From NCBI GenBank assembly GCA_040772005.1, contig JAXGYZ010000005.1, positions 1 through 64,000 of the forward strand: a DNA stretch of 64,000 bases, in the 5' to 3' direction. Below the pieces are notes generated by a model, which saw only the letters and a list, made by a program, of their open reading frames with translations, did not search any database and was not told where the DNA came from. A program made the position numbers and the translations under genes. The stretch comes from MWBF01 sp040772005. GTDB lineage: Bacteria > Chloroflexota > Anaerolineae > CG2-30-64-16. Shown here in pieces: positions 53,263 to 62,450 of this stretch; position 1 is the stretch's first letter, and the number at the start of each line of letters is the position of its first letter.

Positions 53263-54279
53263 ATGAATGACATCCTCAACGTCGGCATCATCGGCGCCGG
53301 GCGCATCGGCAAGGTGCACGCCGATACGCTGGCCTATCGTGTCCCCGCGGCGCGCGTGCTCGCCGTGGCGGACGTGAACCTGGCGGCGGCAGAGGCGCTG
53401 GCCGCCAAGCATCATATCGCGTGCGCGTCGAGCGACTACCGGGACGTGCTGAACAATCCGGATATCGATGCCGTGCTGCTCTGCTCGGCCACGGACACAC
53501 ACGCCCGTTTCACCGAGGAAGCCGCGCTGGCCGGCAAGCACATCTTCTGTGAGAAGCCCATCGCGCTCGACCTGGCCGAGATTGATCACACGCTCGCGAC
53601 CGTGGCGCGGGCCGGGGTGAAGCTCCAGGTGGGCTTCAACCGGCGCTTCGACGCCAACTTCCGCCGCGTGCGCCAGGCCGTCGAATCCGGTGAGATCGGC
53701 CGGCCCGCGCTGCTGCACATCATCAGCCGGGACCCCGCGCCGCCGCCCATCTCATACGTCAAAGTCTCCGGCGGCATGTTTCTCGACATGACCATCCACG
53801 ACTTCGACATGGCCCGCTATCTGATCGGCACGGAGGTCGAGGAGGTCTACACGCAGGCTGCGGTCACGGTGGACCCCGCCATCGGTGAGGCGGGCGACGT
53901 GGACACCGCGCTGATCTTGCTCAAGTTCGCCAACGGCGTCATCGGCACCATCGACAACTGCCGCCGCGCGCCGTACGGCTACGACCAGCGCGTCGAAATC
54001 CTGGGCAGCCAGGGGAGCATCGCGACGGGCAACAACTACCCGAACGCCGCGGTCATCAGCGACGCCGCAAGCGTGCGCCGCGACCTGCCGCTCAACTTCT
54101 TCATGGATCGCTACACGGAGAGCTTCGCGACCGAGGTCGCGGCTTTCGTGGATGCCGTGCAGCACGACAGGCCCGTGCCCGTCGGCGGCGCCGATGCGCG
54201 TGCGTCGGTGGCCATCGGCCTGGCCGCGGCGGAGTCGCACCGGGAGGGCCGGCCGGTGAAGTTGAGCGAGCTGGGCTGA
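53263..54279 (+). CDS. iolG: Inositol 2-dehydrogenase (Gfo/Idh/MocA family)
   Basis: 338 residues. NAD motif VGIIGAGRIGKVHADTLAYR, then the family motif IFCEKPIALDLAEIDHTLA with its catalytic lysine, and the substrate-side GGMFLDMTIHDFDMARYLIG with the conserved Asp/His pair. It oxidises myo-inositol to 2-keto-myo-inositol, the first step of the pathway. ATG at 53263 is chosen; the open frame runs back into iolE. It is the last gene of the cluster, 26 bases after iolE. Confidence 0.92.
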   Translation: MNDILNVGIIGAGRIGKVHADTLAYRVPAARVLAVADVNLAAAEALAAKHHIACASSDYRDVLNNPDIDAVLLCSATDTHARFTEEAALAGKHIFCEKPIALDLAEIDHTLATVARAGVKLQVGFNRRFDANFRRVRQAVESGEIGRPALLHIISRDPAPPPISYVKVSGGMFLDMTIHDFDMARYLIGTEVEEVYTQAAVTVDPAIGEAGDVDTALILLKFANGVIGTIDNCRRAPYGYDQRVEILGSQGSIATGNNYPNAAVISDAASVRRDLPLNFFMDRYTESFATEVAAFVDAVQHDRPVPVGGADARASVAIGLAAAESHREGRPVKLSELG

Positions 54280-54298
54280 GCAGGAGGCCGAAACCCTA

Positions 54299-54378
54299 CC
54301 CACACAAAGCCGCCGAGAGCGCCAAGAAACGCTTTGGCCGGTAGATTCTTAGCGTTCTTGGCAGCTTTGCGTGAGCTT
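54299..54378. repeat. Repeat family R5, copy 2
   Basis: ACAAAGCCGCCGAGAGCGCC followed by AAGAA, and inverted TTCTTGGCAGCTTTGCGTGA. It separates the convergent iolG and secreted-protein genes and can fold as a hairpin that may serve as a terminator for both. Confidence 0.6.
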
Positions 54379-54419
54379 TTCAACCAGTGTCTTAGACGTA
54401 TTGCCTTCAGTGCCGGTCC

Positions 54420-55187
54420 CTACCGCGGATAAGTAATGCGCACCTCGCCGCTGGTGACGGTGCCGCCCGCTTTGCCCCCGTTGCTGAGGCCCACGGACCA
54501 CTTGCCGCCGCGAATCAGGTTGGTGCTCCGCACGTCATAGGTCAGAGTGAGCGGGCTCGCGCCGTCCTTACGGGCGAGCGAACTCTGTGTGACGCTGGCT
54601 CTCGATACGCTGGGCCCATAGAGCAGGGCCGAAAGGCGCGCGGTGCCTTTCCAGGCCACCCGGACTTGCACGCGGCCGGCTTTGTTGATGGCGGCTGAGA
54701 AGATTGCCTGGTCGCCGTATCTGGCGCCGGGCATGGACGTCAGCGGGTAGGTGGCAATACAGGACGTCGCGGAGCATTTGAGAGTTGCGGCGTATCCTGT
54801 CGCCAGTGACAGGCGCGCGGCACCGGACCGGCCGGTGCGCACGACGGCGACCGTGTAGGGGCCCGTGCCCGGGTTGACCAGGACGTAGCTGAGCCCGCTG
54901 CTGGCGGCGCTGACGTTAACCTTGTCCGCGGCGGCCAGCGATGTAGGGCTTCCCGGCCTCACGTACAGGTCGTAAGCGCCGCTCGCCACAGCCAGGTCAA
55001 GCCGGAGGACTGTACTGCGAGGTGCAGGTTTGACAGTAAAACACGCGGTTGCCCTGTTTATGTTTGCGGTCCGGGTCAGAGCTGGCCGGTTGCGGCAATC
55101 GATGGTCGATGTCTGGGCAGTCGTCGCCGGTGCAGGACCCAGTGTAAGCAAGAGCAGGGTCAAACACAATGCGCGGGTAATTTTCAT
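54420..55187 (-). CDS. Secreted protein with pre-peptidase-like beta domains, last gene of the CHAT-SIR2-nSTAND operon
   Basis: 255 residues with a signal peptide (LCLTLLLLTLGPAPATTAQ). The mature part has two similar beta-rich halves: FTVKPAPRSTVLRLDLAVAS with GAYDLYVRPGSPTSLAAADK, and AINKAGRVQVRVAWKGTARL with SALLYGPS. Both recall bacterial pre-peptidase C-terminal (PPC) domains. A cysteine pair in LKCSATSC may form a disulfide. Its ATG overlaps the nSTAND1-WD40 stop by four bases, so it is translated with that gene, yet it should act outside the membrane. Whether it takes part in the conflict system is open. Confidence 0.8.
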   Translation of the reverse strand: MKITRALCLTLLLLTLGPAPATTAQTSTIDCRNRPALTRTANINRATACFTVKPAPRSTVLRLDLAVASGAYDLYVRPGSPTSLAAADKVNVSAASSGLSYVLVNPGTGPYTVAVVRTGRSGAARLSLATGYAATLKCSATSCIATYPLTSMPGARYGDQAIFSAAINKAGRVQVRVAWKGTARLSALLYGPSVSRASVTQSSLARKDGASPLTLTYDVRSTNLIRGGKWSVGLSNGGKAGGTVTSGEVRITYPR

Positions 55188-58100
55188 GGCGGTTGTCTCC
55201 CCTGAGCCGGCCCGCGGGCCGGGGCCGGCTCAATCACATGGCACGTCTCCCTGTAAGGAAGAACGTCTTCACCGATATACAGACTCCACTCAGACTCATA
55301 CAGATTCCGATTGGCGATACGGCAGGCTTGCTCGATCAACACTTCTCGATCCGCGCTGGTATCGAGAGGCGGCGGTCCATTCTTGCTCCCGATAATGATG
55401 GCGCCAGTGTCCAGGCCGAGCGCCCAGGTGCGTCCATCTGAGGTGAGCGCCCCGCTCACTGTGCCCACCAGTGGTCGTGACCAGTTTGCAGGGTCCGTCG
55501 GGCCGGCTGCAAGATCAACCAGGGCGTAGCGATGCAACGCGCCGTTGGCGAACAGGACTGCGAGGGTATGATCCTGCGGGTCAAACGCGAGACCCTCCAC
55601 GGGGGCATCTTCCGCGTCCACCGGCGCAAACATGAGCTCTCGCCGTTCGAGATCCCAGGCGGTGAACTGTCCGTCATCGAACCCGATGGCCAGCCGCACG
55701 CCGGCGTCATCGAAGGCCAGGCTGTCAACAGTGGCGCTGATGACTTCCCCGATAGGGAGTGCCTGTCTGGCAGGCTGTTCTGCATCCAGGTTCGTCCACA
55801 GCCAGACTTGCCCGTCGATACCGCCCGTTGCGGCGATGAGCGCCGTGCTGCTTTGGGGGCTAAAACTGATAGCGGTGACAGGCCGGCTACCTGCTCCGAG
55901 CGGGGTAGCGATGCTGCGTGAAGAATTGAGCGGCCACAATAGTGTCCTTCCAGTGAAGGACACTGAGGCGAGATACTCGCCGTCAAAGCTGAACACGAGA
56001 TCGGTGATGGCATCCACATGTTTATCCAGGCGGCGCGGCGGGCCCTGCTCTCCTTGCCACAACCGAATATCACCATAGCTCGACCCGGCTGCCAAGAGCT
56101 CCCCGGTGCCGTCAACCGCGACTACCTGTGATGCGGCCAGGCCTGGTTCAGCGGGGGTCCAGAGAGGCTGCCCCGATGCCACGGACCAGACGACCAGGCG
56201 TCCGACCTCGTCGCCCGAGATGAGCGTCTGTCCATCCCCACTGAAGGCGAGGCTCCCCACCGGCGCGTCGTGCGCGCGGAGATACGTTTGGACCTCCGGC
56301 GACCCCAGCAAAAGACTCTCCATCGTTATTCGTGCGGCCGGCGTGTCAGCAGCACGCAGCGCCTCGGCTCCAAGCAGGAGGGCCAGGTCCAGCGATGCAT
56401 CCTGGCCCGTGTTCACGGCTTGCGCGGCCAGTTGAGCCGAAACTGCCGCGTTCTTTGCCGCCTCTTCTGTGGCGCGTGCCACTTCGGCTTCACGTTGAGC
56501 CGAAAGCGCTGCGTTCTTTGCCGCCTCTTCTGTGGCTCTGGCGATATTGGCTGCCTGCCCGTATTCTCGTGCACTGAGCAGGGCGATGATTGCCAGAAGG
56601 GCGAAGGCTACGGCTGCTGCTGCCACCATGCGCAAGCGATTGGCCGAGCGGGCCTGTTCGTCAGCGCGCTGGCGCTGTTCCTCGGCCAGCGCCCGCGTGG
56701 CCTCCAGCTCGCGTTGACGTGCCGCCTCGCGTGCAGCCGCCGTTTGCCGTTCCAGCGCGTCCCACGCGGCCTGGCTGGCGGCCAGGAACTCCGTCTCGTG
56801 CGGCTCCAATTCCCCTTCGTATGCACCGGCCCATTGCCTGGCTGCAGTGAGGTCATCGCCGGTCAGGAGCAAGCGGTCGGGGGGCTTACCTTCGTCGCGC
56901 CAGATGGCCGCCTGGCGCTGGAACGGACTCTGATTCTGCTTGAGCCAGGCGGCGTTGCTCTCTCGGATGGGGTCCACCAGGCGGTCGTGCACCAGCTCGA
57001 CCCATGCGCCCCCGGCGCGCAGCTCGGTGCGCAACAGGAACTGCGCTGTCAACAGGTCAACCGTCCGGTTGGGCAATCCCGCCGTCTTCCCGGTAGTCTC
57101 GTTGCGGAACACGATGCTCCGCGTCCCGGCCTCGGTGATCAGCTCATCGGAGAACCACTTGCGCAATACAGGCTCGGTGACGCCCACTTCGGCTGTCTCT
57201 ATCACCTTCGCGATGGTCTTCTCGTAGAAATCGGAGAGGGCGTGATCGATGTACTCGGCCAGGCTGCCGCCGCCGGCCAGCCGTTCCAGGTCAGCGAGCT
57301 CGATGGTGGGGGCCGGCCTGGCATGCAGGTCCTGCCATAGCTGGAAACAGACCACCTGCAACTGCACCGGTTCGACATACTCGCCGGCATGATACTCGGC
57401 CTGGCCGGCCGTGCGCACCATCCGCAGGTTGTCGACGAGCCGCCCGGCCACGCCTTCGGCAAACGGTCGCCCGGCGTTAGCTGCCGGTCGCTCGACGGCC
57501 TCCCGCGCGGCCTCGGTGCCCATCCGCTGCATGTAAAAGCGGGCCCGCAGCCGGTTGGGCGTCAGGTGGGAATAAGGCTCCAGTCCGGCTACGTAGTCCT
57601 CGCGCAAGGTGAGCACGACCCACAGGTTGGGATGGCGCGCCATGGCGGCGTTGAGCTGTTCGAAGAACCCGGCCCGCTCCGGCCAGCGGTCCGGATAGGT
57701 GGTCAGCAGTTCCTCGAACTGGTCTATGATGAGCACGTGAGGCATGAGGTCTGCGGTGCTGTCGGTTGACGATGGGTCGCCCCCGGCGCTGCTGGCAGCC
57801 GGCTCCGGGTCAGGACCGCTTTCGCCGCTCAAGAAGCGCGCCAGCGAAGTGTGAAGCAGATCCGGCAGCCCGACTTCCTGGTCGCCTGCGGTTTGGGCTG
57901 CCTGCTCGCTCAGCTTTTGGCTCAAGCCCAGGATCAGATGGTAAACGAAGATGTTATCGACGGTCGCCAGATCGGCTCCGTCCGGCAGCACGCCCGATAC
58001 GCGGCCCACGGGCAAGACAGCGAAGCCTTCCTTATCGCGCAGCCGCGGAACCAGGCGCGCGTTGAGCAACGAGCTCTTGCCCGCGCCCGACTGGGCGTAG

Positions 58101-58240
58101 AACAGGGTCAGCCGCTCGCTGAGAACCAGGGCGACGAGTTCACGCGCCTCGCGTTCACGACCGAAGAAGCGATCCGCCTCCGCTTCCTCGAAGGTGCGCG
58201 GGCCAACATAGGGGTTATGGGAAACCGCAGTCTCGCTCAT
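55184..58240 (-). CDS. nSTAND1 NTPase with transmembrane helix and WD40 repeats
   Basis: 1018 residues. The entry NPYVGPRTFEEAEADRFFGR is the nSTAND1 signature; Walker A is QSGAGKSS (50-57), Walker B VLIIDQFEELLT (about 168-179), and VLTLREDYVAGLEPYS the sensor strand. LVHDRLVDPIRESNAAW closes the winged-helix part. A charged coiled coil, then a membrane helix (VAAAAVAFALLAIIALL, about residue 545) and a 21-residue duplicated segment (RATEEAAKNAA twice) precede WD40-type blades from about residue 660 (VGSLAFSGDGQTLISGDEVG, ITDLVFSFDGEYLASVSFTG). The repeats probably sense a trigger outside or at the membrane and the NTPase activates the neighbouring effectors. Start ATG 58240, 9 bases after the SIR2-like gene. 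Confidence 0.9.
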   Translation of the reverse strand: MSETAVSHNPYVGPRTFEEAEADRFFGREREARELVALVLSERLTLFYAQSGAGKSSLLNARLVPRLRDKEGFAVLPVGRVSGVLPDGADLATVDNIFVYHLILGLSQKLSEQAAQTAGDQEVGLPDLLHTSLARFLSGESGPDPEPAASSAGGDPSSTDSTADLMPHVLIIDQFEELLTTYPDRWPERAGFFEQLNAAMARHPNLWVVLTLREDYVAGLEPYSHLTPNRLRARFYMQRMGTEAAREAVERPAANAGRPFAEGVAGRLVDNLRMVRTAGQAEYHAGEYVEPVQLQVVCFQLWQDLHARPAPTIELADLERLAGGGSLAEYIDHALSDFYEKTIAKVIETAEVGVTEPVLRKWFSDELITEAGTRSIVFRNETTGKTAGLPNRTVDLLTAQFLLRTELRAGGAWVELVHDRLVDPIRESNAAWLKQNQSPFQRQAAIWRDEGKPPDRLLLTGDDLTAARQWAGAYEGELEPHETEFLAASQAAWDALERQTAAAREAARQRELEATRALAEEQRQRADEQARSANRLRMVAAAAVAFALLAIIALLSAREYGQAANIARATEEAAKNAALSAQREAEVARATEEAAKNAAVSAQLAAQAVNTGQDASLDLALLLGAEALRAADTPAARITMESLLLGSPEVQTYLRAHDAPVGSLAFSGDGQTLISGDEVGRLVVWSVASGQPLWTPAEPGLAASQVVAVDGTGELLAAGSSYGDIRLWQGEQGPPRRLDKHVDAITDLVFSFDGEYLASVSFTGRTLLWPLNSSRSIATPLGAGSRPVTAISFSPQSSTALIAATGGIDGQVWLWTNLDAEQPARQALPIGEVISATVDSLAFDDAGVRLAIGFDDGQFTAWDLERRELMFAPVDAEDAPVEGLAFDPQDHTLAVLFANGALHRYALVDLAAGPTDPANWSRPLVGTVSGALTSDGRTWALGLDTGAIIIGSKNGPPPLDTSADREVLIEQACRIANRNLYESEWSLYIGEDVLPYRETCHVIEPAPARGPAQGRQPP
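56431..56536. repeat. In-gene tandem duplication in the nSTAND1-WD40 gene
   Basis: Two nearly identical 43-base segments (56431-56473 and 56494-56536) with a 63-base period encode the repeated RATEEAAKNAA stretch next to the membrane helix. The period is a multiple of three, so the frame is kept. Confidence 0.7.
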
Positions 58241-58249
58241 GCCGGCACC

Positions 58250-59380
58250 TCATCGGTCAGGCTGCCACATGTTGTACAGCCGGTGTACACAAGCATCAAC
58301 GGAACCCCAGAAGACGCGGAAGTGCACTCCTTTGAAATACTGTTCCAGGTAGCTCATGATGCCCGCCGCATCGCCTTCGAGCGCGTCCATGTCGCCGGGT
58401 TTAATTTGCATGCTGATGCCTTCAGGCAGATTGCGGTTGTGCCTGCTCTCACCCCACGGGCGAATGAGCCCGCGAAAGAACGCGCGAAACTCCCAGGTGT
58501 CTACGTTATAGCCCAGCATCAGCAGTGCCGTGCTGCTCAGCGCCGTGCTCACCGGCGCGGGCAGGTCGCGGCGCCGGCGGTTCGAACCTTCGATGGCCGT
58601 TTCAACCAGTTTGACCTGGCAGCGCAGGGCGATCAGCCTGTCCAGCAGGTCCAGAAAGTCATCCTCGGTCAGGGCCATCGACTCCGGCCATTGATCCAGG
58701 CCATACAGGTGATACACCAGTGGCTGCTCGACCGACGGTTCCCAGCCGGGATTGTCATCGAACACAGATGGAATGCTGTCCAGGGTATCGTTCCAGTAGA
58801 AAATCTCGGAGACAGGTTTCTTCTTGGTCTGGGTCTGCGCCAGAGCATATTCCAGAAACCGATGGTGGCTGGTGGTGATGTAGATGGGCAGCGGCAATTC
58901 GGCCAGCATGCGGAAGGGATTGGCCTGCACCTGATCGAAGCGCGGATACCCCAGGTCTTTGGCAATCTCTGAGAAGGGCTTGCCGAAGGTTCCTTCCTGT
59001 TCGAACCTGTCGGTCAGCTCCCTTATCAGATCCTGGTCAACATTCGGGTCCTGTGAGGCCGTACCAAGCAGGTAGTCGGTCAGCGCGTTGAGGTAGTTTT
59101 GCTTGGCCTCCAGCCGGTTGTGATCGTGCGTCACGGCATAGTATTGTGCGACGTGGGCGGTCTCCCGGTTGTCGGCCGGCCCAAACGGCGAGCCGATATC
59201 AGCAGCCCAGCGCGCGGCCAGCTCACCGCGTGCCACACCGAACAGGGCTGCGCTCATATAGTTGCTGATGAACGGGGTAAGCCGTCCCTGGGCGATGCGC
59301 TCTCTGGTATCCGGCCAAAATGGTGTGAGCGCAGACGGCCTCTGGGCCGCGCGAGTCGCTCGTGGCAGGCTGACGGTCAT
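58250..59380 (-). CDS. SIR2-like NAD-binding domain protein
   Basis: 376 residues. Features of the SIR2-like (SIR2_2) family seen in bacterial conflict systems: LTPFISNYMSAALFG near the start, ELPLPIYITTSHHRFLEYAL, VYHLYGLDQWPESMALTEDD, and LLMLGYNVDTWEFRAFFRG with LIRPWG. Such proteins often act as NADases. The usual catalytic N-x-D pairing of active members is not evident: the segment that often reads TTNYD here reads TTSHH, so NAD cleavage may be lost. ATG at 59380 after GGAGGGGAGTTGCC, 53 bases after the CHAT-FGE gene. Confidence 0.82.
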   Translation of the reverse strand: MTVSLPRATRAAQRPSALTPFWPDTRERIAQGRLTPFISNYMSAALFGVARGELAARWAADIGSPFGPADNRETAHVAQYYAVTHDHNRLEAKQNYLNALTDYLLGTASQDPNVDQDLIRELTDRFEQEGTFGKPFSEIAKDLGYPRFDQVQANPFRMLAELPLPIYITTSHHRFLEYALAQTQTKKKPVSEIFYWNDTLDSIPSVFDDNPGWEPSVEQPLVYHLYGLDQWPESMALTEDDFLDLLDRLIALRCQVKLVETAIEGSNRRRRDLPAPVSTALSSTALLMLGYNVDTWEFRAFFRGLIRPWGESRHNRNLPEGISMQIKPGDMDALEGDAAGIMSYLEQYFKGVHFRVFWGSVDACVHRLYNMWQPDR

Positions 59381-59433
59381 GGCAACTCCCCTCCGCCGGT
59401 GGTCGTCTTCCAGCCCGGCATATTCCAGCCTGT

Positions 59434-61365
59434 TCAGATGTCCATGGCGATGCGAAAGCCGCGCCGCGGATGGTTGGTGTTTGCCGCGTCGCGTCCGCGC
59501 ACCGTGCATGTCACCCGGTCAGCGGAGTCCTGGTACGAGCCGCCGCGTAGCACACGGTATTCGCGGAACGGCTCATCTTGTTGCGGGTTCTCCCGGCCAT
59601 CCCCCGCGTCATACGGGGGAGCGTAGTGGGGCCGGCTGCGTTCGGCGCCCCAGCGCGTGCTGGTCCATTCCCAAACGTTACCCGCCATGTCAGCGCAGCC
59701 ATACGGGCTGTCGCCCTGGGGCGAATAGCTGCCCACAGGGGTCGTGTCGTGTTGGCCGGCCTCGGCACAGTTGCAGCGGTGCGGCTCAAAGCAGTTGCCC
59801 CACGGGTATGTGCGCGCCTGTTCCGGGCTGAGTGCGGCCCCGCGCGCAGCTTTCTCCCATTCGGCCTCGTTCGGCAGGCGATACCGGCGGCCCGTCTTAT
59901 CGCGGAGCCATTGGCAATAGGCGACTGCGTCATCCCAGGTGATGCCCACGACCGGATGGTTCTCCCTGCCGGGCGGCGGCTCCCGCCCCACCTGTGCCAG
60001 CGGCCAGCCGGTCTCTGCCGCCACCGCAATGCGGCGCTCGCGCGCAAAGGCGAGATACTGGGCGTTCGTGATCGGGTATTTGCCGAGACGGTAGCCGGGG
60101 AGGCTGAAGAGCTGCTGGGGGAGCTCCCAGGCCGGCGCACCGGTCCCCTGTCCCGTGCCCATCAGAAAACGTCCGGCAGGGATAAGCACGGTCTCCGGTT
60201 CCCAGGGCTGGATCGGGATCACCGGCCGTGCATCGCCTGCCGGCAGCGTAAGCAGCCTGTTATCCGGGGAACGCGAGAAGAGCACCGGCGTGCCCCACTC
60301 GGCTGGCGGCCTCTCCGCGGGGCCGACAAGACTGACGGCCTTTCGCGCCCAGGTAAGCGCGGCATCCAGGGCCTCGCCGCTCGCGAGGGCCTCGTAGAAT
60401 TTCTGGGTGAGGGTCAGCGAGGCCGTATCCGACACCGGGAACTGCATCGCCAGCACGGCAGGGACGCCCTGAATCACCAGTTGTTGTGCCACCCCAGCAA
60501 ACGCATTGTCCCCATCCCCGCGCGCGCCTTCACAGGCATTGAGAAACACCAGGCGCAGCGATTCATGGTCGCACACAATCGTGCCAAGCTGCGCGGCCGG
60601 GACAAAAGCTGCGCGACCGGCTGCATCCTCCAGGACGACGCCCCCTGTCTGCGTCCCCGCGTCGAAGTAGCCGTGGCCCATGAAATGCAGCAGGTGGACG
60701 CCATCGCCGCGCAGTCGATCCAACAAAGCCTCAGGCGTCGGGGCGGGCAGCCGCTCCACGCGGAGCCAGCCCTGACCTTGCAGGCCGGCCAGCGCCCGCT
60801 GCAAGGAGTTCCATTCCTCCTCGATCTTGAGCCGGGGCACATTGTTCGGCTGTGGAGCCAATACCAGCAGCACGAGCGGAGGCGTGGCGGTTAAGGTTGG
60901 GGGCGGCTGTAATTGCTGGACATAACGAACCAGCGCCACCCGATCAGAGAGGGCCAGGAAGCCGTCTAGCTGCGGCGCGTAGAGGTATTCCCACGGCAGC
61001 TCGGCCAACTCGGGGACATCAGGATCGAGGCGCAGACGGATACGCAGGCCGGCGTTCGTTTTTCTGACTTCGGCCAGGCTGAGCAGCAGGCAGGCCCCCA
61101 CGTCGCCGGCAAAGGCGGCATTGAAAAGGCGCTCGCCAAACTGACGGAGGTCAAGCGGCGGCGGCGCTCGGCCGGCAGAACTCGCCAGCCCAAGACCCTG
61201 AGAGACCCGACTGCTCAACCAACTGAAGGTGCGCAGTTCATCGGCGGTGAAGGGCAGGTCAAAGTTGACAACCGCCTCGCCTGCGGGCGAATCCTGGACG
61301 CGCGTCCGGTAGCCGGTGGCACGGCGTTCGACAAGCAGGTCGAAATTGCGATAGGCGGTCGCCAC
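59434..61365 (-). CDS. CHAT caspase-like protease fused to FGE-sulfatase-like domain
   Basis: 643 residues. CHAT core: LAELPWEYLYAPQLDGFLAL, catalytic H231 (LLHFMGHGYFD) and C278 (VFLNACEGA), then AMQFPVSDTASLTLTQKFYE and WGTPVLF. From about residue 390 an FGE-sulfatase-like domain: VLIPAGRFLMGTG, YRLGKYPITNAQYLAFA, YRLPNEAEWEKAARG, DMAGNVWEWTSTRW, RVLRGGSYQDSADRVTCTVR, GFRIAMDI. Only one of the two FGE catalytic cysteines has a counterpart. The FGE part may bind or recognise a partner rather than oxidise it. Probably the protease effector of the operon. GTG start at 61365 after GAGGAG. Confidence 0.92.
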   Translation of the reverse strand: MATAYRNFDLLVERRATGYRTRVQDSPAGEAVVNFDLPFTADELRTFSWLSSRVSQGLGLASSAGRAPPPLDLRQFGERLFNAAFAGDVGACLLLSLAEVRKTNAGLRIRLRLDPDVPELAELPWEYLYAPQLDGFLALSDRVALVRYVQQLQPPPTLTATPPLVLLVLAPQPNNVPRLKIEEEWNSLQRALAGLQGQGWLRVERLPAPTPEALLDRLRGDGVHLLHFMGHGYFDAGTQTGGVVLEDAAGRAAFVPAAQLGTIVCDHESLRLVFLNACEGARGDGDNAFAGVAQQLVIQGVPAVLAMQFPVSDTASLTLTQKFYEALASGEALDAALTWARKAVSLVGPAERPPAEWGTPVLFSRSPDNRLLTLPAGDARPVIPIQPWEPETVLIPAGRFLMGTGQGTGAPAWELPQQLFSLPGYRLGKYPITNAQYLAFARERRIAVAAETGWPLAQVGREPPPGRENHPVVGITWDDAVAYCQWLRDKTGRRYRLPNEAEWEKAARGAALSPEQARTYPWGNCFEPHRCNCAEAGQHDTTPVGSYSPQGDSPYGCADMAGNVWEWTSTRWGAERSRPHYAPPYDAGDGRENPQQDEPFREYRVLRGGSYQDSADRVTCTVRGRDAANTNHPRRGFRIAMDI

Positions 61366-61390
61366 AATAGTTACTCCTCTGCCTTAGTAT

Positions 61391-61420
61391 AACATAATCT
61401 TGGGTATTTGATGCGGCCAA
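61391..61420 (-). promoter_or_regulatory. Possible promoter of the CHAT-SIR2-nSTAND operon
   Basis: On the minus strand TTGGCC (61420-61415) and TATGTT (61396-61391) are separated by 18 bases; an overlapping TATACT (61391-61386) is a better -10 but lacks a matching -35. The region is the only AT-rich stretch ahead of the operon. Confidence 0.4.
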
Positions 61421-61467
61421 TTTTCGTTCAATCAGGTATCAAATCGGGCATCAGAACTTAACGCACA

Positions 61468-61491
61468 ACCGGCCTCCATCGGGAGGCCGGT
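61468..61491. terminator. Hairpin between CHAT-FGE and SGNH genes
   Basis: ACCGGCCTCC and GGAGGCCGGT form a 10-bp stem with a 4-base loop. It lies downstream of the SGNH gene and upstream of the CHAT operon, in a place suited to a terminator. There is no T-run. Confidence 0.5.
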
Positions 61492-61533
61492 CGTGGAAAG
61501 GCTGAGTAATATCGCGGGTGCGAATGGCGGTGG

Positions 61534-62274
61534 CTATCCGTACTTCTGTGGCGCGCGACGCCGGTCCATCGTGGCCGCGACTTCCGCGCGGTCAGCGGCG
61601 AGGTTTGCCGTCACGCCCGCAGCCACGCCGCTGCAGTGCGTGGCGATCGTCTCAAACACGCGGTGCGCGATCAGTCGATGCCCCAGGTCGTTGGCATGCA
61701 CCGTGTCCGGGTGGATGACCCAGTCCGCCTGCCCCTCGGCCGCCCAGATATCGGCCAGCAGGCAGCCGTGCTGCTCGGCGAGTTCGCCGATCGCCCGGTT
61801 GTACGCTTCGGTGGCGGCAATGCTGCCGACGTTGAAGGGCGGGTACAGGTCGTATGCGGTCATGTAGTAAACCGTGGTCAGCACGGTGACCGGGTGACAT
61901 GCTGCAGCGACATCGGCGATGATGCGGCCCATGTCGGCGCGGAAATCTGCCAGGGACATCCCTGCACGCATGTCGTTCAATCCGTATGACAGGATGAACA
62001 GGTCGGGCTGCAGGGCGATGACTTCCTGGTGATAGCGTTCCAGCGCGCTGGGCTTGGCGGACGCGGCATAACCGGGGCTGCGCGGGGAGATGGCATTCGC
62101 GCTGATACCGCGGTTGTGCAGCGTGACCGGCGCACCCTGGAACTCTTCGATGAGGCGCGCCAGGATGTTGACCCAACGCCTGTTCTCACTGGTCGCGCAC
62201 ATCCCGGCGACATGGCTTTCGCCCAGGGCCACCATCGTGCGAAAGGGTTGTGAGTGCAGATCTTGGGGTGACAT
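61534..62274 (-). CDS. SGNH/GDSL-type hydrolase
   Basis: 246 residues, no signal peptide. Block I reads MVALGESHVAGMCAT, where GESH replaces the usual GDS but keeps the nucleophile serine; block III is ILSYGLNDMRAGM (the N of GxND); block V is VIHPDTVHANDLGHRL, giving catalytic Asp and His. It probably hydrolyses an ester or acyl group of a carbohydrate or lipid. ATG at 62274 follows GGAGGAGCAGT. A single gene between the CHAT operon and the cohesin-like pair. Substrate unknown. Confidence 0.9.
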   Translation of the reverse strand: MSPQDLHSQPFRTMVALGESHVAGMCATSENRRWVNILARLIEEFQGAPVTLHNRGISANAISPRSPGYAASAKPSALERYHQEVIALQPDLFILSYGLNDMRAGMSLADFRADMGRIIADVAAACHPVTVLTTVYYMTAYDLYPPFNVGSIAATEAYNRAIGELAEQHGCLLADIWAAEGQADWVIHPDTVHANDLGHRLIAHRVFETIATHCSGVAAGVTANLAADRAEVAATMDRRRAPQKYG

Positions 62275-62450
62275 ACTGCTCCTCCAGGCAGCTCAGACTC
62301 GCGTAAATTCACGCCGCCAGCCTATGTGGCCCGGCCATGCGCCTGATTGTAGTCAGGGCCTGTAAAAGCATCACTTCCTGCTCTGGCCGGTCGTGCTCAA
62401 CGGAGTTGAGCCAACCGTGCCAGCGGCGGAACTTGTTCTATTACGAGCCC

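Noticed and set aside
56431..56536. Tandem repeat as a mobile element
   Set aside because: It is in frame within the nSTAND1-WD40 gene with a 63-base period and encodes a repeated helix, so it is an in-gene duplication.
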